A stretch of DNA of 37,387 nucleotides from Candidatus Intricatilinea gracilis (GTDB taxonomy: Bacteria; Pseudomonadota; Gammaproteobacteria; Burkholderiales; Burkholderiaceae_C): the NCBI GenBank assembly GCA_016702605.1, contig JADJDQ010000014.1:1-37387 (forward strand), given 5' to 3'. The notes under the pieces were generated by a model, which saw nothing but the letters and a program-made list of their open reading frames with translations, did no database searches and had not been told where the DNA came from. Below, one piece after another: positions 16,649 to 25,294 of this stretch. Numbering within the stretch: position 1 is the first letter of the stretch; every line of letters begins with the position of its first letter. The translations under genes were made by a program, and so were the position numbers.

Positions 16649-17305
16649 TCAGGTCGTCGACGCCTGCGCCGCAACGGCGCGGGCAAACGCATCGATCAGC
16701 TCGCGCAGCTTGGCGCTCTTGAGCTTGAGCGCCGCCTGGTTCACCACCAGGCGCGAGCTGATCTGCATGAAGGGCTCAACCTCGCGCAATCGGTTGGCGG
16801 CCAGTGTCTTGCCGGTCGACACCAGGTCGACGATGGCGTCTGCCAGGCCGGTGAGTGGCGCCAGCTCCATCGAGCCGTAGAGCTTGATGAGGTCGACGTG
16901 GACACCCTTGTCGGCAAAGTGCTGGCGAGCGATCTCGGTGTATTTGGTGGCCACCCGAATACGCGAGCCCTGGCGCACGGCGCCGTCGTAGTCGAAGTCG
17001 TCGCGCACCGCCACACTCATGCGACAGGTGGCGATCTGCAGATCGAGCGGCTGGAACAAGCCTTCGCCGCCGTGTTCGATGAGCACATCGCGCCCCGCCA
17101 CGCCGAGGTCGGCGCCGCCGTACTGCACGTAGGTGGGCACGTCGGTGGCGCGCACCAGCACCACCCGCACGTCGTCGCGGTTGGTCGGCAGGATGAGCTT
17201 GCGCGTCTTCTCGGGGTCTTCGGTCACGGCGATGCCGGCCGCCGCCAGCAGCGGCAGCGTTTCTTCGAAGATGCGGCCCTTCGAGAGGGCGAGGGTGATG
17301 GTCAT
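16649..17305 (-). CDS. hisG: ATP phosphoribosyltransferase HisG, short form
   Basis: 218 residues from the ATG at 17305. TITLALSKGRIFEETLPLL and DVPTYVQYGGADLGVAGRDVL are typical, with the PRPP-binding segment IVDLVSTGKTLAANRL. It makes phosphoribosyl-ATP, the first step of histidine synthesis. The protein lacks the C-terminal regulatory domain of the long form, so activity and feedback inhibition should need HisZ, which is not in this window. It follows murA by 95 bases. Confidence 0.97.
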   Translation of the reverse strand: MTITLALSKGRIFEETLPLLAAAGIAVTEDPEKTRKLILPTNRDDVRVVLVRATDVPTYVQYGGADLGVAGRDVLIEHGGEGLFQPLDLQIATCRMSVAVRDDFDYDGAVRQGSRIRVATKYTEIARQHFADKGVHVDLIKLYGSMELAPLTGLADAIVDLVSTGKTLAANRLREVEPFMQISSRLVVNQAALKLKSAKLRELIDAFARAVAAQASTT

Positions 17306-17400
17306 GGCGGGGGGTGGTGCGTGCGGCGCAGGGCAATGGGTCGGCGCGGGGTCATCGGTGTCCCGGCGCGGGCCGATCGGCGCGTGATCGGCGAGGCAGC

Positions 17401-18687
17401 CTACTTGATACGTTCGATGTCGGCGCCGAGCTTGGCGAGTTTGGCTTCCATGCGGTCGTAGCCACGGTCCAGGTGATAGATGCGCTCGACACGTGTCTCG
17501 CCATCGGCCACCAGGCCGGCGATCACCAGGCTGGCCGAGGCGCGCAGATCGGTGGCCATCACCGTAGCGCCCGACAGGCTGGCAATGCCTTCGACAATGG
17601 CCGTGTGCCCGTCCACAGCGATGTGTGCACCCAGGCGCACCAGCTCGTTGACGTGCATGAAGCGGTTCTCGAAGATCGTCTCGGTCACGCGCGAGGTGCC
17701 TTGCGCGATGCAGTCGAGCACCATGAACTGCGCCTGCATGTCGGTCGGGAAGGCCGGGTACTCGCTGGTCCTGAAGCTCACCCCGCGCGGGCGGCCGTCG
17801 GCGCGAATGTGGATGGAGTCCGCGCCCAGTTCGATTTGTGCACCGGCCTCGCGCAGCTTGTCGATCACCACGTCCAGATGGTCGGCGCGGGTGCCGCGCA
17901 GCGTCACGTCCCCACCCGCGGCCAACACAGCGCACAGGAAGGTGCCGGTCTCGATACGGTCCGGGATCACGCGATGAGGCACGGCTGGCGCATGCAGCGT
18001 CGCCACCCCCTGCACCTTGACGCGGCTGGTGCCATGGCCTTCGATGCGCGCACCCATGGCGATCAGCAACTCGGCCAGGTCGACCACCTCGGGCTCCTGC
18101 GCGGCGTTTTCCAGCACCGTCTCACCCTCGGCCAGTGCCGCAGCCATGAGCAGGTTCTCGGTGCCGGTCACCGTGATCATGTCGGTGGTGATACGTGCAC
18201 CACGCAGGCGCGGGCGGCCGTCGGCACCGATCGGCGCCTTGGCGACGATGTAGCCATGTTCCACCGTGATCTCGGCGCCCATGGCCTGCAGGCCCTTGAT
18301 GTGCTGGTCCACCGGGCGCGAGCCGATGGCGCAACCACCCGGCAGCGACACACGCGCCTGGCCGCAACGCGCCAACAGCGGGCCCAGCACGAGGATGGAC
18401 GCCCGCATGGTCTTCACCAGCTCGTAGGGCGCCACCGGCTGGGTGATGTCGGTGGCATCGAGTGTGAGTTCACCGGTGTCCAGGCTGGCGTCGTCGATCA
18501 CCACCCCCATGTTGCGCAGCAGCTTGAGTGTGGTCGCCACGTCCTGCAGCTTCGGGATGTTGGCCAGCTTCACCGGCTCGGCCACCAGCAGGGTCGCGCA
18601 CAACTCGGGCAGGGCAGCGTTCTTGGCGCCGGAGATGGCGATCTCGCCCTGGAGGCGGCGCCCGCCGCGGATCAGCAGTTTGTCCAT
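17401..18687 (-). CDS. murA: UDP-N-acetylglucosamine 1-carboxyvinyltransferase MurA
   Basis: 428 residues from the ATG at 18687, giving the normal start MDKLLIRGG. ISGAKNAALP and PGGCAIGSRPVDQHIKGL, with the PEP-binding Cys, mark an EPT-family MurA that can be inhibited by fosfomycin. It catalyses the first committed step of peptidoglycan precursor synthesis in the cytoplasm. It sits between the bolA-type gene and hisG, an arrangement common in Burkholderiales. Confidence 0.98.
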   Translation of the reverse strand: MDKLLIRGGRRLQGEIAISGAKNAALPELCATLLVAEPVKLANIPKLQDVATTLKLLRNMGVVIDDASLDTGELTLDATDITQPVAPYELVKTMRASILVLGPLLARCGQARVSLPGGCAIGSRPVDQHIKGLQAMGAEITVEHGYIVAKAPIGADGRPRLRGARITTDMITVTGTENLLMAAALAEGETVLENAAQEPEVVDLAELLIAMGARIEGHGTSRVKVQGVATLHAPAVPHRVIPDRIETGTFLCAVLAAGGDVTLRGTRADHLDVVIDKLREAGAQIELGADSIHIRADGRPRGVSFRTSEYPAFPTDMQAQFMVLDCIAQGTSRVTETIFENRFMHVNELVRLGAHIAVDGHTAIVEGIASLSGATVMATDLRASASLVIAGLVADGETRVERIYHLDRGYDRMEAKLAKLGADIERIK

Positions 18688-18838
18688 GAGGTCGGCTCGG
18701 AAACGGTGAGATGCAAAGGGCACAAGGCTCGCGTCGCGCGAGCGGGGCAGGTCGTGACGGTGCTTGGCGAAAAACGGGTGCAGCAGGCCGCTGGTCAGAC
18801 CGACGGTGGGCGGCGCCCGACCGACGTCGTGACGACGT

Positions 18839-19096
18839 TCAGGCGCTGGCCTTCGGCTCGGCGGCCCACTCGGCGGGGGTGAGTGTCTTCATCGACAGCG
18901 CATGGATCTCTTCGCGCATGCGATCACCCAGCACGGCGTAGACCGCCTGGTGTCGGCGCACCCGCGGCAGGCCGTCGAAACGCGCCGAGACGATGGTGGC
19001 GAAGAAATGTCGGCCGTCGCCCTCGACCAGCAGATGCTCGCAAGGCAAGCCGGCTGCGATGAGGGTTTGCACGTGTTGAGGTGTGGGTTCGGCCAT
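18839..19096 (-). CDS. BolA family protein (IbaG/YrbA type)
   Basis: 85 residues from the ATG at 19096. A small alpha/beta BolA domain: DGRHFFATIVSARFDGLPRVRRHQAVYAVLGDRMREEIHALSMKTLTP. The conserved His in RRHQAVY and a Cys near residue 18 are candidate ligands for a [2Fe-2S] cluster shared with a monothiol glutaredoxin. Position before murA matches ibaG of E. coli. A TACAAT hexamer nine bases before the ATG suggests a leaderless transcript. Confidence 0.92.
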   Translation of the reverse strand: MAEPTPQHVQTLIAAGLPCEHLLVEGDGRHFFATIVSARFDGLPRVRRHQAVYAVLGDRMREEIHALSMKTLTPAEWAAEPKASA

Positions 19097-19105
19097 GGTG
19101 CCGCG

Positions 19106-19111
19106 ATTGTA
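19106..19111 (-). promoter_or_regulatory. -10 hexamer TACAAT before the bolA-type gene
   Basis: TACAAT on the minus strand, five of six matches to TATAAT, ends nine bases before the ATG; transcription would begin one to three bases before the start codon. No good -35 is seen at the normal distance (TTGGCA stands 20 bases away). The same CTACAATCGCG context precedes the ABC transporter ATPase gene. Confidence 0.5.
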
Positions 19112-19192
19112 GGCGGGTGATCGGGGTGACTTGCCAACTGCGGAAAAGGTCACGGCATGCCAGTCACCAGCGCCAGGGCCGAGGGCGCCGGA

Positions 19193-19570
19193 TCACTCGC
19201 CGGAGTGCAATGCCGCGACCGAGGCCAGACGTTCATCCAGCGTCAACAGGCTGGCACCAAGCGCCGTGGCGCTGGCCAACACGATTGCATCCGGAAGCTC
19301 GAGGCGACCGGTTCGGCGCAGACGGATGGCTTCGGCCTCCACCCCGTCGTCGATAGACTGAACATGGCAGGCGCCAAGAAAGGCGCTGACCGCACTAGCC
19401 TCCTCGGCCGTCAATGCCGGGAAGCCAAGCAGTTGCATACGTGTGATCTGGCTGACCGCCGCCCTTTGCAGCACCAGGCCCGAGCGCTGCACCAGGTCAA
19501 TTGCGGCGGGATGACCCTTCAGCAGGCCGATGACCACATTGGTATCGAGCAGCCAGTCAATCCCATTCAT
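19193..19570 (-). CDS. vapC: PIN-domain toxin (VapC family) with Glu-to-Gln at a catalytic position
   Basis: 125 residues from the ATG at 19570. PIN motifs: D9 in LLDTNVVIGLL, D94 in ELPDAIVLA, D112 in LTLDERL. The segment SQITRMQLLGFP carries Gln46 where VapC proteins have the second catalytic acid (SxITRMELLGFP in close relatives as I know them). The codon is CAA, one base from GAA. If the Glu is needed the enzyme may be weakened. The gene overlaps its antitoxin by 14 bases and lies between the ABC permease and the bolA-type gene, which are neighbours in many relatives. Confidence 0.87.
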   Translation of the reverse strand: MNGIDWLLDTNVVIGLLKGHPAAIDLVQRSGLVLQRAAVSQITRMQLLGFPALTAEEASAVSAFLGACHVQSIDDGVEAEAIRLRRTGRLELPDAIVLASATALGASLLTLDERLASVAALHSGE

Positions 19571-19793
19571 GGCGCATTGCCTGCTGGATCTGCGCCGGGT
19601 CATCAGCCCAGTTGGGCGACTCCTTCAGCACACCGGCAAATGTCGACCAGTCCTTGGCCTGCACGGAGTCACTGTCGTTGGCCGGCGCATTCGACAGTCG
19701 CACGATGAGCAGACGTTCGTTTTCGCGAAAGTCCACGGCCTCGAGCGGAACGATCTGGCCGTCACGGCAGACGGCATCGACGGCTTGGTGCAC
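19557..19793 (-). CDS. Antitoxin-like partner of the second VapC (AF2212/DUF104-like)
   Basis: 78 residues from the GTG at 19793, nine bases after GGAG; a GTG at 19814 would add seven residues. The N-terminus VCRDGQIVPLEAVDFRENERLLIVRL looks like the small beta-barrel of AF2212-type antitoxins. The C-terminal half is polar and acidic with WSTFAGVLKESPNW, typical of the toxin-wrapping part. The overlap with the toxin and the gene order support the role; the family name is tentative. Confidence 0.75.
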   Translation of the reverse strand: MHQAVDAVCRDGQIVPLEAVDFRENERLLIVRLSNAPANDSDSVQAKDWSTFAGVLKESPNWADDPAQIQQAMRHEWD

Positions 19794-19937
19794 GGCTTGG
19801 GCTCCTTGCGCCACTCACTGGCGGCGCGCCACCCGAGTGTCGCGCAGCGGCGATGCGCATGCCAGCGTGCACCAATCACGGCCCACCCGGTTGGGGTACG
19901 ACGAAAGTCAGGCGCCCCAGGTCGACGCCGATCCGCC

Positions 19938-20699
19938 TCAATGCCTGAGCTTGTACCCGCTCGCCAGCAGGCGCAGCGCGATGGCGGCCACCACCACGCA
20001 GGCGCTGCCCACCACCGCCAGGCTCAGCCAGGGCGAGACGTCGCCGGTGCCGAAGAAGCCGTGGCGAAACCCGTCGATCATGTAGAAGAACGGGTTCAGG
20101 TGGCTGGCCGCCTGCCACATGGCCGGCAGGCTGTGGATCGAATAAAACACGCCGGCCAGAAAGGTCATGGGCATGACGATGAAGTTCTGGAACGCTGCCA
20201 TCTGGTCGAACTTGTCGGCCCACAGGCCGGCGATCAGGCCCAGGCTGCCCATCAATGCCGCACCGAGCACGACGAACACGATGGCCCAGAGCGGCTGCAC
20301 CAGGCTGAGCGGCGCAAACCACATGGTCACCAGCATCACACCGCTGCCGACCACCAGGCCACGCACGATCGACGCCCCGACATAGGCCACGAACCAGGCG
20401 TAGTGCGACAGCGGCGTGACCAGCAGGAACACCAGGTTGCCGGTGATCTTGCTCTGCACCAGACTCGAGCTGGTGTTGGCAAAGGCGTTCTGCAGCACGC
20501 TCATCATCACCAGGCCGGGGATGAGAAAACTCGTGTAGCCGACGTTGTCGAACACCTGCACATGGTCTTCGAGCACGTGGCCGAAGATCATGAGGTACAG
20601 CACCGCCGTGAGCACGGGGGCGCCGATGGTCTGGAAGCTCACCTTCCAGAAACGCAGGATTTCCTTGTAGAACAGGGTGCGCGCGCCGGTGAAGATCAT
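19938..20699 (-). CDS. ABC-2 type transporter permease
   Basis: 253 residues with six hydrophobic segments in the ABC-2 pattern: FQTIGAPVLTAVLYLMIFG, then helices around LIPGLVMMSVLQNAF, ASIVRGLVVGSGVMLVTM, LWAIVFVVLGAALMGSL, FIVMPMTFLAGVFYSI and a last one near the C-terminus. The loop after helix five, LPAMWQAASHLNPFFYMIDG, is typical of this family. Its ATG overlaps the ATPase stop (ATGA), so the two are translated together and form one exporter. Substrate unknown. Confidence 0.94.
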   Translation of the reverse strand: MIFTGARTLFYKEILRFWKVSFQTIGAPVLTAVLYLMIFGHVLEDHVQVFDNVGYTSFLIPGLVMMSVLQNAFANTSSSLVQSKITGNLVFLLVTPLSHYAWFVAYVGASIVRGLVVGSGVMLVTMWFAPLSLVQPLWAIVFVVLGAALMGSLGLIAGLWADKFDQMAAFQNFIVMPMTFLAGVFYSIHSLPAMWQAASHLNPFFYMIDGFRHGFFGTGDVSPWLSLAVVGSACVVVAAIALRLLASGYKLRH

Positions 20700-21724
20700 G
20701 CGGTCGCCTCCGGATCCAGCGACAGCAGACTGGATGGCGGCCGGTCGGCCTGCTGCATGATCTCGAGGAACACGTCTTCCAGGTCGGCGCGGCCGATCTC
20801 GAGGTCTTCGACCTTGACACCCGCCGCTCGCAACACCGCCAGCGCGGCCTCCACCTCGCCAGCGTTCTGCACCTTCACCTGGGCGACGCGACCGGTGACC
20901 CGCGCCAGCGGCAGCAGTTGCGGCGGCAGCGCCTGGTCGGTCTTGAACCGCAGCATGGTCGACGCCCGCCCCGCCAGCAGCGCCGAGGTGCGGTCCAGCG
21001 CCACCACGCGGCCCTGCTTGAGCATGGCCAGGCGGCCACACAGGGCCTCGGCTTCTTCGAGGTAATGGGTGGTCAGCAGCACGGTGTGGCCTTCGCGGTT
21101 GAGCTTGGCAATGAACTGCCACAGCGTCTGGCGCAGTTCCACGTCGACACCGGCGGTCGGTTCGTCGAGCACGATCACCGGCGGGCGGTGCACCAGCGCC
21201 TGGGCCACCAGCACGCGGCGTTTCATGCCGCCGCTGAGCTGGCGCATGTTGGCGCCGGCCTTGTCCGACAAACCCAGGCTGTGCAGCAACTCGTCGATCC
21301 AGGCATCGTTGTTCTTGACGCCGAAGTAGCCGCTCTGGATACGCAACGTTTCGCGCACGCTGAAGAACGGGTCGAACACCAGTTCCTGCGGCACGATGCC
21401 CAGCGAGCGGCGCGCCGAAGCGTAGTCGTTCACCACGTCGTGGCCCAGCACACTCACGCGCCCTTCGGTGGCTCGCGCCAGGCCGGCCAGCACGCTGATG
21501 AGTGTCGTCTTGCCCGCGCCGTTGGGGCCGAGCAGGCCGAAGAACTCGCCCTGCGCAATGTCGAAGCTGACGTTGTCGAGTGCGCGCAACTCACCACGCG
21601 AGCCCCGGTAGGTCTTGCCCACGCCGCGAAAGCTGATCGCCGGCGTTTCGCCTGGCGCATCCGACGGCCAACTCGCCGGCATGGTGGTGAGTTCGGCGGC
21701 GTCGGTGATCGTGGGTGTGAGCAT
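20696..21724 (-). CDS. ABC transporter ATP-binding protein
   Basis: 342 residues from the ATG at 21724; longer frames start before the -10 hexamer. Walker A GPNGAGKTT, signature LSGGMKRR, Walker B VIVLDEPT and the switch His in LTTHYLEEAE are all present, followed by a C-terminal extension of about 90 residues as in DrrA/CcmA-like exporters. It drives the ABC-2 permease encoded next. It is divergent from a TetR gene across 143 bases, so TetR control is plausible. Confidence 0.95.
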   Translation of the reverse strand: MLTPTITDAAELTTMPASWPSDAPGETPAISFRGVGKTYRGSRGELRALDNVSFDIAQGEFFGLLGPNGAGKTTLISVLAGLARATEGRVSVLGHDVVNDYASARRSLGIVPQELVFDPFFSVRETLRIQSGYFGVKNNDAWIDELLHSLGLSDKAGANMRQLSGGMKRRVLVAQALVHRPPVIVLDEPTAGVDVELRQTLWQFIAKLNREGHTVLLTTHYLEEAEALCGRLAMLKQGRVVALDRTSALLAGRASTMLRFKTDQALPPQLLPLARVTGRVAQVKVQNAGEVEAALAVLRAAGVKVEDLEIGRADLEDVFLEIMQQADRPPSSLLSLDPEATA

Positions 21725-21733
21725 GGGGGCGCG

Positions 21734-21739
21734 ATTGTA
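21734..21739 (-). promoter_or_regulatory. -10 hexamer TACAAT before the ABC ATPase gene
   Basis: TACAAT on the minus strand ends nine bases before the ATG, the same distance and flanks as at the bolA-type gene. A transcript from it would have almost no leader. No convincing -35 is seen. Confidence 0.5.
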
Positions 21740-21790
21740 GGGAGCCGGCGAACGGCCACTTGCTGATAACCCGCTCACAGCGGCGCGCAC

Positions 21791-21811
21791 CACACTGCTA
21801 GATTTTGTGTG
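21791..21811. promoter_or_regulatory. Inverted repeat CACAC-N11-GTGTG between ABC and TetR genes
   Basis: Five-base arms around an 11-base A/T-richer centre (contains TAGATT) in the divergent intergenic space, 57 bases before the TetR ATG. It is a candidate operator for the TetR protein. The arms are short, so chance is possible. Confidence 0.35.
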
Positions 21812-21867
21812 CACCAGCGTCGGCCGTGGTTCGGGCTTGCGCACCAAATCGGCAACCGCACCTCGCC

Positions 21868-22656
21868 ATGTCCATCATGTCCGACTCAGCCCGCGACAGT
21901 GCCCGCGACGACCGCCGCAAGCCGCCCAGACGCACCGCCGAACGTATCCTGGCCGCTGCACTCGACCTGTTCAACCGGCGCGGCGAGCCCAACGTCTCGA
22001 CCACGCTGATCTCGGCCGAACTCAACATCAGCCCGGGCAATCTGTACTACCACTACCCTGCCAAGGAAGAACTCGTCAACGCCTTGATGGGGCGTTACGA
22101 AACGGCGCTGCACCAGTTGCTGGGTGATGCCGGTGGCCCGGCCATCGACGACAGCAGCGCCTGGACGGATACATCGCCCGACACCCAGCCCGGCATGCTC
22201 GGCAACGAGTCGGCTGACCCCTCAGCCGCGGCGCCCGGCTCCCCCCCAACGCTGCCTGGCTTGCCCGCCGAGCCGGTGTATGCCCCGGCGCCGGACTGGC
22301 AGTTGCTGCCCGCGCTGCTGCAGCTGGCGTGGCGCTACCGCTTCCTGTTTCGCGATCTCAATGACCTGCTGGCGCGCAATCGCCAGCTCGAGATGCGCTG
22401 CCAGGATGCACTGGCGCGCCAGCAGGCGGCAGTACGCGAGCGGGTCGAGCGCCTGTGCCGCACACAGGCCGGTGCCCCGGCGCTGGACGCCACCGCCACC
22501 GACGCCCTGGCCACCTCCATCGTGCTGCTCATCACCTACTGGCTCAGCTTCGAATACGTGCGTGACCCACGCCGCGCCCTGGAGCCCGACAGCGAAGCGG
22601 CAGTGCTCGAACGCGGCAGGTGTCATGTGATGGCGCTGATCGCCCCCTACGTTTAG
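21868..22656 (+). CDS. TetR-family transcriptional regulator
   Basis: 262 residues from the ATG at 21868. Helix-turn-helix at about 16-63: RTAERILAAALDLFNRRGEPNVSTTLISAELNISPGNLYYHYPAKEELVNALM is the classic TetR N-terminus. A 60-residue Pro/Ala/Ser-rich linker follows, unusual in length, then a helical ligand domain with WRYRFLFRDLNDLLARN. It is divergent from the ABC exporter, a common arrangement for a repressor of an exporter, but no ligand can be named. Confidence 0.92.
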   Translation: MSIMSDSARDSARDDRRKPPRRTAERILAAALDLFNRRGEPNVSTTLISAELNISPGNLYYHYPAKEELVNALMGRYETALHQLLGDAGGPAIDDSSAWTDTSPDTQPGMLGNESADPSAAAPGSPPTLPGLPAEPVYAPAPDWQLLPALLQLAWRYRFLFRDLNDLLARNRQLEMRCQDALARQQAAVRERVERLCRTQAGAPALDATATDALATSIVLLITYWLSFEYVRDPRRALEPDSEAAVLERGRCHVMALIAPYV

Positions 22657-22740
22657 CTGGGGCAAGGCCTCAGGCCGCAGCCGCCGCCCTGCTCGAGTGA
22701 CGACAGCGGCCGCCACACGAGCGACAACCTGCTCGACCGA

Positions 22741-24873
22741 TCAAGCCTTGAGGTAATCGATCTTGCCGCCCAGCCAGCGCTGGATCTGCTGCTGCGCCGC
22801 CTCGGGGTGGCGATCGAGCAGGCGTGGCGCCACCTCGCGGGCATGGTCGAGCAGGATGTTGTCGTGCGCCAGATCGGCAAAACGCAGCAACGCGTCACCA
22901 CTCTGGCGTGCGCCCATGAACTCGCCCGGGCCGCGGATCTCGAGGTCGCGCCGGGCAATCTCGAAACCATCCGTCGTCTCGGCCATGGCCTTGAGGCGAT
23001 CCCGCCCGGTCTGGCTCAGCGGCCCGCTGTAGAGCAGCACACACACACTGGCCACCGCGCCGCGCCCGACCCGCCCGCGCAACTGGTGCAACTGCGCCAG
23101 GCCGAAACGTTCGGCATGGTCGATCACCATCACGCTGGCGTTGGGCACGTCCACGCCCACCTCGATCACCGTGGTGGCCACCAGCACCTTGATCTGACCG
23201 CCCGAAAACAAGGCCATCACGGCGGCCTTTTCGGCCGGCGGCATCCGCCCGTGCAGCAGGCCGACCAGCGTGCCGGGCAAGGCGGCGCCAAGTTGCTGAT
23301 GCGTCTCGGTGGCGTTCTGCAGATCGAGCGCCTCGCTCTCTTCGATCAGCGGCACAACCCAGTAGACCTGGCAACCCTTGGCCACCTCGTCGCGCACCCG
23401 GGCGATCACCTGCCCACGTTTGTCGGCCGAGAACACCTTGGTCACGATGGGTGTGCGCCCGGGCGGCAACTCGTCGATGGTCGACACATCGAGGTCGGCA
23501 AAGTAGGTCATCGCCAGCGTGCGCGGGATGGGCGTGGCGCTCATCATCAACAGATGTGGTTCGAGCTTCTGCATCGCCAGCTTGCGGCGCAATTCGAGCC
23601 GCTGCGCCACACCAAAACGATGCTGCTCGTCGATGACAGCCAGGCCCAGGCGCTCGAATACCACGTCGCCCTGGATCACGGCATGGGTGCCCACCACCAG
23701 CCGCGCCTCGCCGCTGGCCACCTTGTCGACCATGGCGGTGCGCGCCTTGCCCTTGCGGCTGCCGGTGAGCCAGGCCACGTCGATCTCGAGCGGCGTGAGC
23801 CACTGCAGCAGCTTGCGAAAGTGCTGCTCGGCGAGTATTTCGGTCGGTGCCATCAGCGCACATTGCCAGCCGGCGTCGATGGCCACCGCCGCAGCAAGAG
23901 CCGCCACCACCGTCTTGCCCGAACCCACGTCGCCTTGCAGCAGCCTGTTCATGGGCTGCGGGCGCGCCAGATCGGCAGCAATTTCGGCGCTGACGCGCTG
24001 CTGTGCACCAGTCAGCGCAAAGGGCAACGCGGCCAGCAGCTTGGCAGCCAGACCATCCGGCGCAGCCCGCAACATCGGCGCACGCAGCCTGGCGCGCTCA
24101 CGTTGCGCCTGCAGTTGCGAGAGCTGCTGCGCCAGCAACTCCTCGAACTTGATGCGTTGCCAGGCCGGATGTTCGCGCTCCTGCAAGGTGTGCATGGCCA
24201 CACCGGCGGGCGGATGGTGCAGCACGTGCAGGGCCTCGCGCAGCGAGGGCAGCTGCGGCGGCAGAAAGTCGAGCGGCAGGATCTCGTCCAGCCGCGCCCG
24301 CGCCAGCCCAGCCGCCACGGCCTTGCGCAGGTAGGCCTGCGGCAGCTGCGCACTCGTCGGATAGACAGGAGTGAGTTCGTGCGACAGCGGCGCGCCCTGC
24401 GTCACCGTCTTGAACACCGGGTGCACGATCTCGCGGCCGAAGAACCCGGCGCGCAATTCACCACGCACCCGCAGCCGCGCGCCGGTGGCGAAGGTCTTCT
24501 GGTGCGAGGGGTAGAAGTTGACGAAGCGCAGCACCAGCTCGGTTCGCCCGAGCAAACCGTCCGGCCCGGCCTCGGTGAGCCGCACGATGAACTGGCGGCG
24601 TGGCCGCAGCTCGATGCGGGCATCACGCACCACCCCCTCGACATGCACCGTGTCGCCGTCGTGCGCGCCGGCCAGCGGCGTCAGATGGGTCTCGTCCTCG
24701 TAACGCAGCGGCAGGTGCAGCGCCAGGTCGATGTCGCGCACCAGGCCGAGCTTGTCCATCGCCTTTTGCGGGGCGCTGCGCTGGGCGGCGGCCTTCGGCG
24801 GCGTCGTTTGGGGCGCAGCCGCTGAGGCGAGCGGCAGGTCGGCTGCCGTATCACCTCGCTCAGGGCGGGGCAC
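22741..24873 (-). CDS. recG: ATP-dependent DNA helicase RecG
   Basis: 710 residues from a GTG at 24873. N-terminal wedge domain with an OB fold, then helicase motifs: I GDVGSGKTVVAAL (near residue 313), II DEQHRFG, III MSATPIPRTLAM, and VI QLRGRVGRG, ending with the RecG-type C-terminus. RecG reverses stalled replication forks and branch-migrates Holliday junctions. The start overlaps the last 14 bases of the doc gene. The N-terminus is slightly short and Ala-rich before DKLGLVRDIDLALHLPLRYED, so the exact start is uncertain. Confidence 0.96.
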   Translation of the reverse strand: MPRPERGDTAADLPLASAAAPQTTPPKAAAQRSAPQKAMDKLGLVRDIDLALHLPLRYEDETHLTPLAGAHDGDTVHVEGVVRDARIELRPRRQFIVRLTEAGPDGLLGRTELVLRFVNFYPSHQKTFATGARLRVRGELRAGFFGREIVHPVFKTVTQGAPLSHELTPVYPTSAQLPQAYLRKAVAAGLARARLDEILPLDFLPPQLPSLREALHVLHHPPAGVAMHTLQEREHPAWQRIKFEELLAQQLSQLQAQRERARLRAPMLRAAPDGLAAKLLAALPFALTGAQQRVSAEIAADLARPQPMNRLLQGDVGSGKTVVAALAAAVAIDAGWQCALMAPTEILAEQHFRKLLQWLTPLEIDVAWLTGSRKGKARTAMVDKVASGEARLVVGTHAVIQGDVVFERLGLAVIDEQHRFGVAQRLELRRKLAMQKLEPHLLMMSATPIPRTLAMTYFADLDVSTIDELPPGRTPIVTKVFSADKRGQVIARVRDEVAKGCQVYWVVPLIEESEALDLQNATETHQQLGAALPGTLVGLLHGRMPPAEKAAVMALFSGGQIKVLVATTVIEVGVDVPNASVMVIDHAERFGLAQLHQLRGRVGRGAVASVCVLLYSGPLSQTGRDRLKAMAETTDGFEIARRDLEIRGPGEFMGARQSGDALLRFADLAHDNILLDHAREVAPRLLDRHPEAAQQQIQRWLGGKIDYLKA

Positions 24874-25267
24874 GACGCACGCTGTTCTGCCGCAACCAGT
24901 CGGCGAATGCAGCCTCTTCCAGGTCGCCCGCAGCGAGGCTGAGCATGGTCAAGATGCAGGACGCATCGTCCGCCAGCAACTGAAAGCCATTCAGCACCAA
25001 GAAGAGCTCCACCGCCACGAAGGCCGTGCGCTTGTTCCCGTCGACAAACGGGTGGTTGCGCGCCAGCCCGTAGCCGTAGGCGGCCGCCAGGTCGGCGACA
25101 TCCGGCTGACCGTAGAGCGCCAGGTTCTTGGGCCGCGCCATTGCGGACTCGAACAGGCCGGTATCACGTTCGCCCCCGGCGCCGCCGTGCTCGGCCAGTT
25201 GCTCGTCGTGAACCGCGCGCAACACGTCGGTGTCCAGCCACTCCCAGGTCTGGTTGGCAGCATCCAT
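24860..25267 (-). CDS. doc: Fic-fold toxin of the Doc (death-on-curing) family
   Basis: 135 residues. The Fic motif HPFVDGNKRTAF is intact; in Doc the His and the anion-binding residues transfer phosphate from ATP to elongation factor Tu, stopping translation. TGLFESAMARPKN and the closing helices also match Doc. GGAGG stands seven bases before the ATG at 25267. The gene follows an AbrB-type antitoxin by 27 bases and overlaps recG by 14 bases, so recG is probably co-transcribed with the module. Confidence 0.93.
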   Translation of the reverse strand: MDAANQTWEWLDTDVLRAVHDEQLAEHGGAGGERDTGLFESAMARPKNLALYGQPDVADLAAAYGYGLARNHPFVDGNKRTAFVAVELFLVLNGFQLLADDASCILTMLSLAAGDLEEAAFADWLRQNSVRRAPP

Positions 25268-25294
25268 GACTCGCCCTCCGATCTGCGCGTCGGT

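Noticed and set aside
15227..18882. Very long open frames on the plus strand opposite the his-murA genes (744 and 522 codons), and similar ones at 3261-5063 and 22807-24825
   Set aside because: They are antisense to well-supported genes, have no domains and biased composition (His, Arg, Gln, Gly). Long antisense frames are expected at this G+C content.
22657..22740. Terminator between the convergent TetR and recG genes
   Set aside because: Only short, imperfect G/C pairings and no T-run.
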